Position numbers and translations under genes: made by a program. From positions 124,001 to 188,000 of the forward strand of contig NZ_JACVOY010000002.1 in the NCBI RefSeq assembly GCF_018882185.1: a DNA stretch of 64,000 nucleotides, given 5' to 3'. Below, in pieces: positions 8,618 to 16,236 of this stretch (the first letter of the stretch is position 1; every line of letters starts with the position of its first letter). The notes under the pieces were generated by a model. It did not search any database. It saw only the letters and a list, made by a program, of their open reading frames with translations, and had not been told where the DNA came from. Source of the stretch: Polynucleobacter sp. AP-Latsch-80-C2 (GTDB taxonomy: Bacteria; Pseudomonadota; Gammaproteobacteria; Burkholderiales; Burkholderiaceae).

Positions 8618-10929
8618 GATTATTTAAGCTCGACTTTTTGGTAACCAAATCTTGGAGAAAAAAAGTCATTCCAATGGCGATCGGAATGATTGGCGCTTTT
8701 GCTTTGCTCCTATTGGTATTGCTCTCTCTCGCATCATCCAATACTCAATTTTTCGATAAGTACTTTATTTGGCTTTATGCCGCCAATGTAGTGATCGGCA
8801 TTTGTTTAATGCTGGTTATTTTGATATTGGTTGGGGTAATTGCGGTTCGTTGGTATCGAGGACACTTCGGTACACGCTTAATTGCCAAGCTCGCCATGAT
8901 CTTTGCTTTGGTTGGCGTGGTTCCGGGTTTAATCTTATATGGCGTTTCATTGCAGTTCGTCTCACGGAGTATTGAAACTTGGTTTGACGTTAAGGTTGAG
9001 TCTGCGCTGGAGGCGGGCCTAGAGCTAGGTCGCGCCACATTGAGTAGCTCCTTGTTTGAGCTTCAAGATGAGGGGCGAATTGTGATTGAACAGATTCGCA
9101 GTATTCCCAATCAAGCAAGTCCAGCTGAACTAACGCTGTTGCTATCGCGGATGCGGGATCAGTTCGGCATTCAAGAAATTACCATTTATGACAGCCATCA
9201 GGCTGTAGTTGCAACGGCCGCCTTCGGAGCGCTATTAAAGCAATCGCCATCACCAAGCGCTGAGATGATGAATCAAGCATCTAAGATTGGTGCCGTCAAA
9301 TATATTGAAGAACCTTCTGCCTTGAATGGCTCGCAAGAATATCAATTGCGTGTGATCCTGCCCCTAGTTAAAGACGGCACCACAAGCACGCGGGGTTTTG
9401 GACTTAATACTCAATACCAAAAAGAACTTTGGTATTTGCAATTGGTAAAAACAGTTCCCGAAGGCATTACTAAAAATACCCAAGCAGTCCAAGCCGCCTA
9501 TAGCGACTACCAAGAAAAGTCCCTGGGTCGATCAGGGCTACGAAAAATGTTTGTTGGAACGCTCACGCTGACTTTGTTCTTTGCCGTGTTTGTGGCGATT
9601 ACCTTAGCGCTTACCTTGGGGCGTCAATTAGCGCGTCCTTTATTGATGCTCTTAAAGGGCACCCAAGCAGTTGCGCAGGGTGACTTATCGCCCAAGCCAG
9701 AACTCGATACGGGTGATGAGTTAGGGATGCTCACTAGGCAATTTAATGTGATGACCAGACAGCTGGCCGATACACGCACTTCTTTGCAAGAATCCAAATC
9801 CTTCTTAGAGACCGTGCTGGGAAATTTAACGGCTGGCGTATGTATCTTTGATAAAGATTACAACGTGGTTTCTAGTAATGCAGGAGCAGACCGTATTTTT
9901 GGGCAAGACCTCGCCAGCATAGGAGGCATGCCTTTAAGCCACAGTCCAACCCTCTTGGAGTTTGAAGAAGCGATTAAGGGGGGTTTTGCCACCATGAAGC
10001 TTGCGGTTGCGAGTGAGGGTACAGATAAGCCTAGTAAGACGGATAAAGCCCAAGCCAGTGGCGCAGTCTGGCAAAAACAAATTCAGCTACATGCTACCAA
10101 CGAGTATGAGAATGAGCTTGGCGTGACTTTGTTCGTTCGCGGCACGGAGTTAACGCCTGAATTGCGTATGGTGGTTTTTGACGACATTACCGACGTAGTA
10201 ACAGCGCAAAGGTCTATCGCTTGGAGTGAAGTAGCGCGGCGTTTAGCACACGAGATTAAAAATCCATTAACGCCGATTCAGCTCTCCGCAGAAAGACTGC
10301 AACATAAGTTGGCGGGTAAGTTGAGTCCTGAGCAAGAGGACATGATTAATCGGAGTACAGAAACCATCATTGGCCAAGTGCAGGCTATGAAAGAGATGGT
10401 TAATGATTTTAGAGATTTCGCGAAGACACCAAGTCCGCAGCTAAAGCCTATTTCCATCAATACCTTGACCAAAGAGATCTTGGGTTTGTATGAGGGTAGC
10501 CCCATTCGAACACAGTTGGATCCAGGTTGTCCCGATATCATGGGCGACCCTACACAATTGCGACAAGTGATTCACAATTTGCTCCAAAATGCCCAGGACG
10601 CTACGCTAGAAGGTGAAAATCCTGATGCATCTGTTGAAGTAAAAACAGAGTTGGTGCCTTATGGCGAGCAAAGTGGAAAAGTACAAAATGCAGTGCGCTT
10701 AACAATAAGTGATAGTGGAACTGGTTTTCCAGCTAAGATATTGGCAAGAGCATTTGAACCATATGTAACGACGAAGAGCAAAGGTACTGGATTAGGTTTG
10801 GCAGTGGTTAAAAAAATTATTGAAGATCACTCTGCCAAAATCGAAATACGAAACCGTATGCAGGGAGATGTAGTGGTTGGCGCACAAGTATCAGTTCTAT
10901 TTATGAATCTAGCAAAAGAGGCAGTCTAA
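8614..10929 (+). CDS. NtrY-like sensor histidine kinase
   Basis: A 771-residue membrane kinase. Two N-terminal hydrophobic hairpins (about residues 18-110) precede a roughly 200-residue extracytoplasmic region. Then come a transmembrane segment (about 313-335), a HAMP linker, a PAS-like region (FLETVLGNLTAGVCIFDKDYNVV), the phospho-acceptor helix RRLAHEIKNPLTPIQLSAER (His in HEIKNPL) and a HATPase domain (HNLLQNAQDA, FEPYVTTKSKGTGLGLAVVKK). The architecture matches NtrY of the NtrYX nitrogen/redox-responsive system. It is paired with the regulator 2 bases downstream. Confidence 0.93.
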   Translation: MRLFKLDFLVTKSWRKKVIPMAIGMIGAFALLLLVLLSLASSNTQFFDKYFIWLYAANVVIGICLMLVILILVGVIAVRWYRGHFGTRLIAKLAMIFALVGVVPGLILYGVSLQFVSRSIETWFDVKVESALEAGLELGRATLSSSLFELQDEGRIVIEQIRSIPNQASPAELTLLLSRMRDQFGIQEITIYDSHQAVVATAAFGALLKQSPSPSAEMMNQASKIGAVKYIEEPSALNGSQEYQLRVILPLVKDGTTSTRGFGLNTQYQKELWYLQLVKTVPEGITKNTQAVQAAYSDYQEKSLGRSGLRKMFVGTLTLTLFFAVFVAITLALTLGRQLARPLLMLLKGTQAVAQGDLSPKPELDTGDELGMLTRQFNVMTRQLADTRTSLQESKSFLETVLGNLTAGVCIFDKDYNVVSSNAGADRIFGQDLASIGGMPLSHSPTLLEFEEAIKGGFATMKLAVASEGTDKPSKTDKAQASGAVWQKQIQLHATNEYENELGVTLFVRGTELTPELRMVVFDDITDVVTAQRSIAWSEVARRLAHEIKNPLTPIQLSAERLQHKLAGKLSPEQEDMINRSTETIIGQVQAMKEMVNDFRDFAKTPSPQLKPISINTLTKEILGLYEGSPIRTQLDPGCPDIMGDPTQLRQVIHNLLQNAQDATLEGENPDASVEVKTELVPYGEQSGKVQNAVRLTISDSGTGFPAKILARAFEPYVTTKSKGTGLGLAVVKKIIEDHSAKIEIRNRMQGDVVVGAQVSVLFMNLAKEAV

Positions 10930-10931
10930 GC

Positions 10932-11615
10932 ATGGCTAGTATTTTGGTTGTGGATGACGAGATGGGAATTCGTGAGCTTCTCAATGAGATTCTGACGGAT
11001 GAGGGGCACACTGTTTATTCGGCAGAGAGTGCGGTACAAGCTCGTACCATTCGCGAGCAGATGCGCCCTGATCTCGTGCTATTAGATATTTGGATGCCAG
11101 AAACCGATGGGATTACTTTGTTGAAGGAGTGGTCTAAAACTGGTCACCTCACGATGCCAGTAGTCATGATGTCTGGCCACGCCACGATTGATACTGCAGT
11201 TGAAGCCACGCGCATTGGCGCTCTGAATTTCTTAGAAAAGCCTATTGCCCTTCAAAAGCTACTGAAGACAGTGAACAAAGCTTTAGAGCTTTCACCAAAA
11301 TACGTTGAGCCCGAAGAAGAAAAAGCAATTCAAGCTAGTGCTAGCGCTGTACCAAAAGCTGCGGCAAGTGAAGCGCCTGCTCAGGCAGCCCCCGAAGGCG
11401 AATACATCAGTGGGATTGCAAAAACGTATTTTGATCTGCCTCTTAGAGAAGCCCGTGATCTCTTTGAGAAAGCCTACTTTGAACATCAAATGCAAATGAT
11501 GGGCGGTAGCATGACCAAGATTTCTGACTACACTGGTCTCGAGCGTACCCACTTGTATCGCAAGCTCAAAGCCTTGGGCATTGACACCTCGCGCAATAAA
11601 GGTGAAAGTCAATAA
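10932..11615 (+). CDS. NtrX-like response regulator without AAA+ domain
   Basis: A 227-residue regulator. The N-terminal receiver domain has the acidic pair VVDDE, phospho-acceptor Asp in LVLLDIWMPETDG, Thr/Ser region MMSGHATID and Lys in LEKPIA. A flexible Ala/Glu-rich linker (about 125-155) joins it to a C-terminal Fis-type helix-turn-helix (MTKISDYTGLERTHLYRKLKALGID). Classical NtrX carries a sigma-54-interacting AAA+ domain between these parts; it is missing here, so this protein should not activate sigma-54 promoters in the NtrC manner. Cognate partner of the adjacent kinase. Confidence 0.92.
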   Translation: MASILVVDDEMGIRELLNEILTDEGHTVYSAESAVQARTIREQMRPDLVLLDIWMPETDGITLLKEWSKTGHLTMPVVMMSGHATIDTAVEATRIGALNFLEKPIALQKLLKTVNKALELSPKYVEPEEEKAIQASASAVPKAAASEAPAQAAPEGEYISGIAKTYFDLPLREARDLFEKAYFEHQMQMMGGSMTKISDYTGLERTHLYRKLKALGIDTSRNKGESQ

Positions 11616-11641
11616 AGCACCCCCAATCGCAGTAAAGAGCC

Positions 11642-12226
11642 TTAAGCATCCTCATTCTTTTTTACAGCAGAATATCGATGACAAGAGACGAGATGATCAT
11701 TGATCATTCCGCTAGCTTGCATAAAGGCATAACAAATAGTTGTGCCTACAAACTTAAAATCAGCTTTTAGCAATGCCTTGCTCATAGCATCTGATTCGGG
11801 CGAACTTGCCGGTACCTCGCTTAAAGAACGACGCTTATTTTGAATAGGTTTGTTTTTAACAAATGACCAAAGAAATTGATTAAATGGTTGCCCGCTTTTT
11901 TCTAGCGCCAAATAAGCTTTAGCGTTACCAATCGTGGCGGCTACTTTAAGGCGATTGCGAATGATTCCAGGATTTGATAACAATTCTGTGACCTTCTGAT
12001 CGTCATATTGAGCGATCTTCTTTGGGTCGAAATGGTTAAATGCTTCGCGATAACTTTCACGTTTCTTTAATACGGTAGACCAAGAAAGGCCAGCTTGGGC
12101 ACCCTCTAATATCAGCAATTCAAATAACTGCCTGCTGTCATGAAGTGGAACCCCCCATTCAGTATCGTGATACTGGCGATACAGATCAAAACCCTCACAC
12201 CAGGGGCAGCGAATCAGTGTTTTCAT
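11642..12226 (-). CDS. tag: DNA-3-methyladenine glycosylase I
   Basis: A 194-residue base-excision enzyme that removes 3-methyladenine. The N-terminus RCPWCEGFDLYRQYHDTEWGVPLHD and the core LLILEGAQAGLSWSTVLKKR are diagnostic. The C-terminal CYAFMQASGMINDHLVSCHRY contains the His and Cys ligands of the structural zinc snap. It converges on the response regulator gene with a 26-base gap and is divergent from tRNA-Phe. Confidence 0.96.
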   Translation of the reverse strand: MKTLIRCPWCEGFDLYRQYHDTEWGVPLHDSRQLFELLILEGAQAGLSWSTVLKKRESYREAFNHFDPKKIAQYDDQKVTELLSNPGIIRNRLKVAATIGNAKAYLALEKSGQPFNQFLWSFVKNKPIQNKRRSLSEVPASSPESDAMSKALLKADFKFVGTTICYAFMQASGMINDHLVSCHRYSAVKKNEDA

Positions 12227-12326
12227 AGCTTGATTCTAAGGGGTTGATTAGACGGCGATAAAAGACCAGTTCGCCCTAGACCAAGCAGAGTAAACAACCT
12301 TTTCCAGCCTAAATGATAGTTTCATT

Positions 12327-12332
12327 TATAAT
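12327..12332 (+). promoter_or_regulatory. -10 box of tRNA-Phe promoter
   Basis: A perfect TATAAT lies 10 bases before the tRNA start, as expected for a stable-RNA promoter. No strong -35 element is evident at the usual spacing. Confidence 0.6.
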
Positions 12333-12342
12333 TCCCAGTCTT

Positions 12343-12418
12343 GGCCTGGTAGCTCAGTCGGTAGAGCAGAGGATTGAAAATCCTTGTGTCGGTGGTTCGA
12401 TTCCGCCCCGGGCCACCA
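12343..12418 (+). tRNA. tRNA-Phe (GAA)
   Basis: An intact 76-base tRNA with encoded CCA. The acceptor stem GGCCTGG pairs with CCGGGCC (one G-U). The D-arm is GCTC/GAGC. The anticodon stem GAGGA/TCCTT closes loop TTGAAAA, giving anticodon GAA at 12376-12378. The T-arm is GGTGG-TTCGATT-CCGCC. Bases 12398-12422 (T-loop to five bases beyond CCA) are the segment repeated through the next 10 kb, making this gene the anchor of the cassette array. Confidence 0.98.
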
Positions 12419-12428
12419 AGAATTCAAA

Positions 12429-12453
12429 AAGAGAGCTTCTAGCCCTCTTTTTT
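12429..12453 (+). terminator. Terminator of tRNA-Phe
   Basis: AAGAG/CTCTT plus GCT/AGC form a hairpin with loop TCT, followed by TTTTTTCATTTG. The stem differs from the ACCACC/GGTGGT stem of the array repeats, but the T-rich tail is the same as in several of them. Confidence 0.75.
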
Positions 12454-12548
12454 CATTTGAAAGTTAGCATCGACACTATAAATCTTTTTTTTATTCTGGA
12501 GTAGCTAATAGTCAAGGCAATGCAACTAGGGTGACTAACCCAAGCTTG

Positions 12549-12896
12549 TTATCCAAAGAAACAGCCATATTGATCGGCATCAATAACTTGTAGTGCCTCA
12601 TTGAGATCTTTTGAGATTGGATTTGGCTCATAGGCTTGCCATTTTCCGCTGGCTCGCATCCAATAAATATGCCACAGAGCCTCAGACTGTATATACCGAA
12701 ATTTTACAAACGGTCGTCGAGTTAACTCTCCTGGTTTTCCACGCCACAAAGGGCGAACTTCAAAAACACTTACAGTCTGGCCATCGATTTCGTAATCGTA
12801 ATCAAGATCTTTTTTGATTTCAAGTGGAGCCAGAAGCAGACACCACTGCCCGACCAAATAGTCAATATCCCCTAGCTGTTCAATGCTAAATGCCAT
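12549..12896 (-). CDS. DUF3024 family protein
   Basis: A 115-residue soluble protein. The segments YEIDGQTVSVFEVRPLW and HIYWMRASGKWQAYEP, ending in CFFG, match DUF3024, a small family of unknown function often found near mobile or accessory genes. It is the first gene after tRNA-Phe, is transcribed toward it, and shares the first cassette with the HigBA pair. No signal peptide. Confidence 0.8.
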   Translation of the reverse strand: MAFSIEQLGDIDYLVGQWCLLLAPLEIKKDLDYDYEIDGQTVSVFEVRPLWRGKPGELTRRPFVKFRYIQSEALWHIYWMRASGKWQAYEPNPISKDLNEALQVIDADQYGCFFG

Positions 12897-12999
12897 ATCT
12901 GATTAGTTGTCCCAGAAAGTAAAACTGATCAATCAATTTTATTTCAAACATAGCCATTATGAATTATGGGTGAAATGATTACAGTAGATATAGACGTCC

Positions 13000-13320
13000 T
13001 CAGACTAAATGAAGCTCAACTCTCTTGCCCAAGGCCGCCGCATACTTTCTTAGGGTAGTTAGGCTTGGGGAATGTTTGCCGGTAGCCAGAGAGCTTTCTA
13101 ATCTAGCAATAGCCGGGGTTTGCGTTCCCATCTTTTTTGCCACTTGAGCTTGCGTTAATCCAGCCTCTTTCCTTGCCGTAAGAATCTCATCAAGAATAGC
13201 AAATTCAGTGCGATCAAGTTCTTTGACTGCGGCTTTTACAGCTGGCTTTTTAAGCATTTTGCTTATCATTTGTTTATGGGTAAGCATTTTTGTTTTCTTC
13301 TGTGTTGTCATTTTTTCCAC
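13000..13320 (-). CDS. higA: HigA-like antitoxin (XRE helix-turn-helix)
   Basis: A 106-residue DNA-binding antitoxin. The XRE-type helix-turn-helix is at about residues 50-100 (ARKEAGLTQAQVAKKMGTQTPAIARLE). The N-terminal 45 residues are Lys-rich. It begins 13 bases inside the toxin gene, the toxin-first order of HigBA systems. An ATG two codons further in is an equally possible start. It should neutralise HigB and repress the operon at the palindrome 13639-13658. Confidence 0.88.
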   Translation of the reverse strand: MEKMTTQKKTKMLTHKQMISKMLKKPAVKAAVKELDRTEFAILDEILTARKEAGLTQAQVAKKMGTQTPAIARLESSLATGKHSPSLTTLRKYAAALGKRVELHLV

Positions 13321-13631
13321 TCCTTCATACGTGCTTTCGCAATCTTTAATTCTTTCTCAGGCGTCTTTTGAGTCTTCTTAATAAAGCTATGGAGCATCAC
13401 TATTTCTTTCTCCACCATCGTACAAAAGAAAACTCGGGCGATACCTTCAGCCCCTTTAAGTCTTAATTCAAATAAGCCGCCGCCAAATGAATCCGTATGA
13501 GGCAAGCCTAAATTCGGCCCATGCTCAATCATTCGAGTGGTCAATCCAATATAGCGAGCTTGAAGCGTGTCGGGAAGATTCATAATGTCTTCTTGAACCT
13601 GCTCGCTGTAATAAAGGATGGAATAGCTCAT
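13308..13631 (-). CDS. higB: HigB-like toxin (RelE superfamily, Gp49-like)
   Basis: A 107-residue protein of the phage Gp49-like/HigB family: LPDTLQARYIGLTTRMIEHGPNLGLPHTDSFGGGLFELRLK, then VFFCTMVEKEIVMLHSFIKKTQKTPEKE. Relatives cleave mRNA on the ribosome. Upstream partner of the overlapping antitoxin. A toxin-antitoxin pair near the mouth of the array could help retain it, as suggested for toxin-antitoxin cassettes in superintegrons (inference). Confidence 0.9.
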   Translation of the reverse strand: MSYSILYYSEQVQEDIMNLPDTLQARYIGLTTRMIEHGPNLGLPHTDSFGGGLFELRLKGAEGIARVFFCTMVEKEIVMLHSFIKKTQKTPEKELKIAKARMKEWKK

Positions 13632-13638
13632 CCGTGTA

Positions 13639-13658
13639 TGTTAACAAATTTGTTAACA
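13639..13658. promoter_or_regulatory. Operator palindrome of higBA
   Basis: TGTTAACAAATTTGTTAACA is a perfect 20-base palindrome ending 7 bases before the higB start codon (13631, minus strand). Position and symmetry fit an autoregulatory HigA binding site. Confidence 0.75.
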
Positions 13659-13697
13659 TTGAGCAAGAGTAAATTGTCTTTTAAAGCAACAGTCTAG

Positions 13698-13788
13698 AGG
13701 CGGAATTAAACATCCTCGGCCCTGGTCTATTCCGCCCCGGGGCACCAAACTCAAATAATGCCCTGCTTCGTGCGGGGCATTTTCTTTT
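13698..13788 (+). repeat. tRNA-Phe 3'-end repeat, copy 1
   Basis: An array repeat with divergent edges: GG..ATTAAACATCC, then CGGCCCTGGTC, ATTCCGCCCCGGG and CACCAA. The terminator differs from most copies: ATGCCC.GC-TTCG-..GGGGCAT (13758-13780), then TTTTCTTTT. It separates the HigBA cassette from the BrnTA cassette. Confidence 0.85.
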
Positions 13789-13818
13789 GGTCAGGCGGAC
13801 TTGTTCCTTCTAATTAAT

Positions 13819-13837
13819 ATATGTACAATGTACATAT
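13819..13837. promoter_or_regulatory. Operator palindrome upstream of brnTA
   Basis: ATATGTACA-A-TGTACATAT is a perfect 9-base inverted repeat around one central base, immediately upstream of the brnT reading frame. It is a likely autoregulatory site for the BrnA ribbon-helix-helix protein (inference from position and symmetry). Confidence 0.65.
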
Positions 13838-13844
13838 AACTTAG

Positions 13845-14114
13845 TTACGATTTGAATGGGAACCCAGAAAAGCTTCAGCCAATCTGAAGAAACACGGTAT
13901 TTCATTTGAAGAGGCGAAATCTGTGTTTTATGATGAAAGTGCTAAGTTAATTTCCGACCCCGATCATTCGGAGGACGAAGACAGATTTATCTTGCTGGGA
14001 GCAAGCCATTCTCTTCGTGTGATTTTGGTTTGCCATTGTTATCGAAGCGAGGGTAATATCGTTCGTATTATTTCGGCTCGTAAGGCAACCCCTAAAGAGT
14101 CAAAAGCTTATTAA
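13845..14114 (+). pseudogene. brnT: BrnT-like toxin, no normal start codon
   Basis: The reading frame encodes a typical BrnT ribonuclease toxin: RFEWEPRKASANLKKHGISFEEAKSVF, then RFILLGASHSLRVILVCHCYRSEGNIVRIISARKATPKE. BrnT proteins normally begin Met-x-Phe-Glu-Trp. Here the expected Met codon is TTA (13845), and an in-frame TAG sits at 13842. The only in-frame start-type codon is GTG 13923, which would delete the conserved first 24 residues. The toxin is therefore probably inactivated, unless a non-standard start is used or the sequence has an error. Confidence 0.75.
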
Positions 14115-14125
14115 AGGTGATGAAG

Positions 14126-14335
14126 ATGCGTAAAGAATATGATTTCTCAAAAGCCCGTAAAAATCCATATGCTTCTATGCTCAAGAAGCCCATAACCATA
14201 AGATTGGATGAGGATTCAGTGAGTTACTTCAAATCTGTATCAGAAGAAGTTGGAATTCCTTATCAAAGCCTCATTAATCTCTATTTGAGAGATTGTGCCG
14301 CTTCGCATAAGAAATTAAACCTTAGCTGGAAGTAG
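14126..14335 (+). CDS. brnA: BrnA-like antitoxin
   Basis: A 69-residue protein with the segment KPITIRLDEDSVSYFKSVSEEVGIPYQSLINLYLRD, a ribbon-helix-helix DNA-binding fold typical of BrnA/CopG antitoxins. The ATG at 14126 is best placed 8 bases after AAAGG; ATG 14120 is too close to it. It follows brnT after 11 bases. The antitoxin remains intact even though the toxin start seems lost. Confidence 0.82.
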   Translation: MRKEYDFSKARKNPYASMLKKPITIRLDEDSVSYFKSVSEEVGIPYQSLINLYLRDCAASHKKLNLSWK

Positions 14336-14337
14336 TC

Positions 14338-14430
14338 TAGGGGTAGGATGAGAATCTCCTAAGGTCTTGGTCGATTCCGCCCCGGGCCACCAAGAAACAC
14401 CAAAACCACCTTCGGGTGGTTTTTTATTTG
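14338..14430 (+). repeat. tRNA-Phe 3'-end repeat, copy 2
   Basis: GGATGAGAATCTCC, then GGTCTTGGT, the complete 25-base tRNA core through CCAAGAA, and the ACCACC-TTCG-GGTGGT hairpin (14405-14420) with TTTTTTATTTG. The core is identical to the tRNA. It follows the brnA stop by 2 bases. Confidence 0.95.
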
Positions 14431-14471
14431 TGGAGTCTGCTATAAATTGACTAATCATCAATGGAGCCGAT

Positions 14472-15578
14472 ATGACCCAATCTTCGCGCCGTAATTTCTT
14501 AAAAACATCAGCCATTAGTTCTGTGGCTATTGCTGGGAGCTCTGGGGCCGTAATTGATTATGCTCAAGCACAGACAAAAACTTCAAAATTCAACATTGAT
14601 CAAAAAGCAGCAGAAATATCTAAAAAATTATTTTCTACTGATGGCCTCGCAATACCAATTGCTACCAAGCCCACTATTTCAAAGCTAGCAACGGGCTTAG
14701 ATCGCACGATGGTACTTGGTGGTGGCGGAGAATATTACATCGCTTGGTATTGTGGATTTTTTCATGGACTGTATGAGGCCGGATTGGATATGGCTCAAAT
14801 ACCAGAAATGGTTGTCGGTACCTCTGCTGGCTCCTACGTAGGATCATCGCTGCTATCTGGCGAGTTTTATCGCCTGCGCAAAGAGTTTGATTTTTTTGGA
14901 AAGTTCCCAGAAATATTTTCTAAAATGGCGCCAGTAGCGACTCCCAATATTAGCCAGATGAGAGCCGATCAAATTAATATGAGCGCTACTGATGGCAGTA
15001 TTGAGACACGCAAAATAATTGGTGCTGCTGCCTTAGCCGCTGACAATAAATTAAATAGTAATCGCATCGAAAAATTAGCGGCATTATTAACAGGCGATAG
15101 TAAAACAAATTGGCCGGTCAGTAGGATGTTTACAACGGGGATAGATTGCTATACGGGCGAGCGTTTGGTTGTAGGCCAGCAAACTGCCCAAAAAAATAAT
15201 ATTGCTTTAGCACATGGCGCGGCGGCAAGCAGTTCATTGCCGGGGGTTGCTGGACCAACATTATTGGGTCAGCGCTATGCTATGGATGGTGGTATTTGTT
15301 CTAATCCTGCCCATGTAGATTTGGTAGCTGGATCCAAGAGAGCATTGATAATTACATTGACTAACGGCTCTACAGGAGCAATTCTGACAACAATTCCACA
15401 CCCAATTGCCCAAAATATTAAAGACGTTGAGATAACAGGCACAAAGGTAAGGTGGATTATTGCGGGCACGCCTCCCGGCGTCAATCTTCTTGATCCAAAA
15501 CAGATTGAGGGTGCGTTACGAACTGGGTATGAGCGCTCAAAAATTGAGGCCCCAGGTATTAAGGCGTTTTGGGCGTAG
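14472..15578 (+). CDS. Tat-exported patatin-like phospholipase
   Basis: A 368-residue serine lipase family protein. The N-terminus has a twin-arginine signal (SRRNFLKTSAISSVAIAGSS). The patatin fold follows: oxyanion loop VLGGGGEYYIAW (residues 78-89), nucleophile elbow GTSAG (about 117) and catalytic DGG in YAMDGGICSNPAH. It probably hydrolyses acyl esters in the periplasm or outer surface. Its TAG stop codon is the first three bases of repeat copy 3. Confidence 0.9.
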   Translation: MTQSSRRNFLKTSAISSVAIAGSSGAVIDYAQAQTKTSKFNIDQKAAEISKKLFSTDGLAIPIATKPTISKLATGLDRTMVLGGGGEYYIAWYCGFFHGLYEAGLDMAQIPEMVVGTSAGSYVGSSLLSGEFYRLRKEFDFFGKFPEIFSKMAPVATPNISQMRADQINMSATDGSIETRKIIGAAALAADNKLNSNRIEKLAALLTGDSKTNWPVSRMFTTGIDCYTGERLVVGQQTAQKNNIALAHGAAASSSLPGVAGPTLLGQRYAMDGGICSNPAHVDLVAGSKRALIITLTNGSTGAILTTIPHPIAQNIKDVEITGTKVRWIIAGTPPGVNLLDPKQIEGALRTGYERSKIEAPGIKAFWA

Positions 15579-15659
15579 GATTGGCATCCCAGGTCCTGGT
15601 CGATTCCGCCCCGGGCCACCAAGAAATACCAAAACCACCTTCGGGTGGTTTTTTATTTG
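15576..15659 (+). repeat. tRNA-Phe 3'-end repeat, copy 3
   Basis: Starts with the patatin stop TAG: TAGGATTGGCATCCC, AGGTCCTGGT, the exact 25-base tRNA core, and a terminator hairpin ACCACC-TTCG-GGTGGT (15634-15649) with a T-run. One of the best preserved copies. Confidence 0.96.
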
Positions 15660-15723
15660 GGCCGACGGATGAGGATCTATTGGTCGGGACTAGAATGAGG
15701 AATAACCAACAAGAGGGGGTGTT

Positions 15724-16155
15724 ATGAGTTCTAAGAAATTTGTAGTTGGACTGCTATTTGGCCTTTCAGTGTTTTCCTTGGCCGGTGCGGCAATGCCCGA
15801 ACCACCAAATCCATTGGCAAACAGCAACCTGACATTTGATCAACGCCTTGAGCAAATGAAACAAACTGATGCCGCATTGCTTAAGGCAACTCCAGAAGAG
15901 CGTAAAGAATACTGGCATAAGATGCGCGATCAAATGAAGGCTTTAAGCCCTGAAGATCGCAAGTTGGTTCACGAGAAAATGAAGGCTCAATGGCAATCAA
16001 TTACTCCTGAGCAAAAAGAAAGAATGAAAGCCGAGAGAAAGGCTTTCTTTGATGGATTAACGCCTGAAGAGCAGGCTGAGATGAAGGCCCGTAAAGCCAA
16101 ATGGGAAAATATGAGTCCAGAAGAAAAACAGAAGTGGCATAAGCAGTCTAGCTAG
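15724..16155 (+). CDS. Secreted DUF3106-like helical repeat protein
   Basis: A 143-residue exported protein with a signal peptide (FVVGLLFGLSVFSLAGAA). It then has repeated units of the form LTPEEQ/MSPEEKQKW (ATPEERKEYW, LSPEDRKL, ITPEQKERM, LTPEEQAEM, MSPEEKQKW), spaced about 22 residues apart and rich in Lys, Glu and Met. Similar short repeats occur in DUF3106 and CpxP/Spy-like periplasmic proteins; a chaperone or metal-binding role is only a guess. A good ribosome-binding site (AGAGGGGG) precedes ATG 15724. The TAG stop belongs to repeat copy 4. Confidence 0.85.
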   Translation: MSSKKFVVGLLFGLSVFSLAGAAMPEPPNPLANSNLTFDQRLEQMKQTDAALLKATPEERKEYWHKMRDQMKALSPEDRKLVHEKMKAQWQSITPEQKERMKAERKAFFDGLTPEEQAEMKARKAKWENMSPEEKQKWHKQSS

Positions 16156-16236
16156 GATTGGGCATCTTAGGTCCTGGTCGATTCCGCTCCGGGCTGCCAA
16201 GAAATATCAAAACCACCTTCGGGTGGTTTTTTATTT
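16153..16236 (+). repeat. tRNA-Phe 3'-end repeat, copy 4
   Basis: TAGGATTGGGCATCTT, AGGTCCTGGTCGATTCC, then a core with substitutions (GCTCCGGGCTGCCAAGAA). The standard hairpin is at 16212-16227. The first TAG is the stop codon of the upstream gene. The tail overlaps the 3' end of the opposing DUF3147 gene by a base or two. Confidence 0.93.

Noticed and set aside
12313..12504. A 63-codon plus-strand frame across the tRNA
   Set aside because: It is the translation of the tRNA gene and its terminator; the strong tRNA fold explains the sequence.
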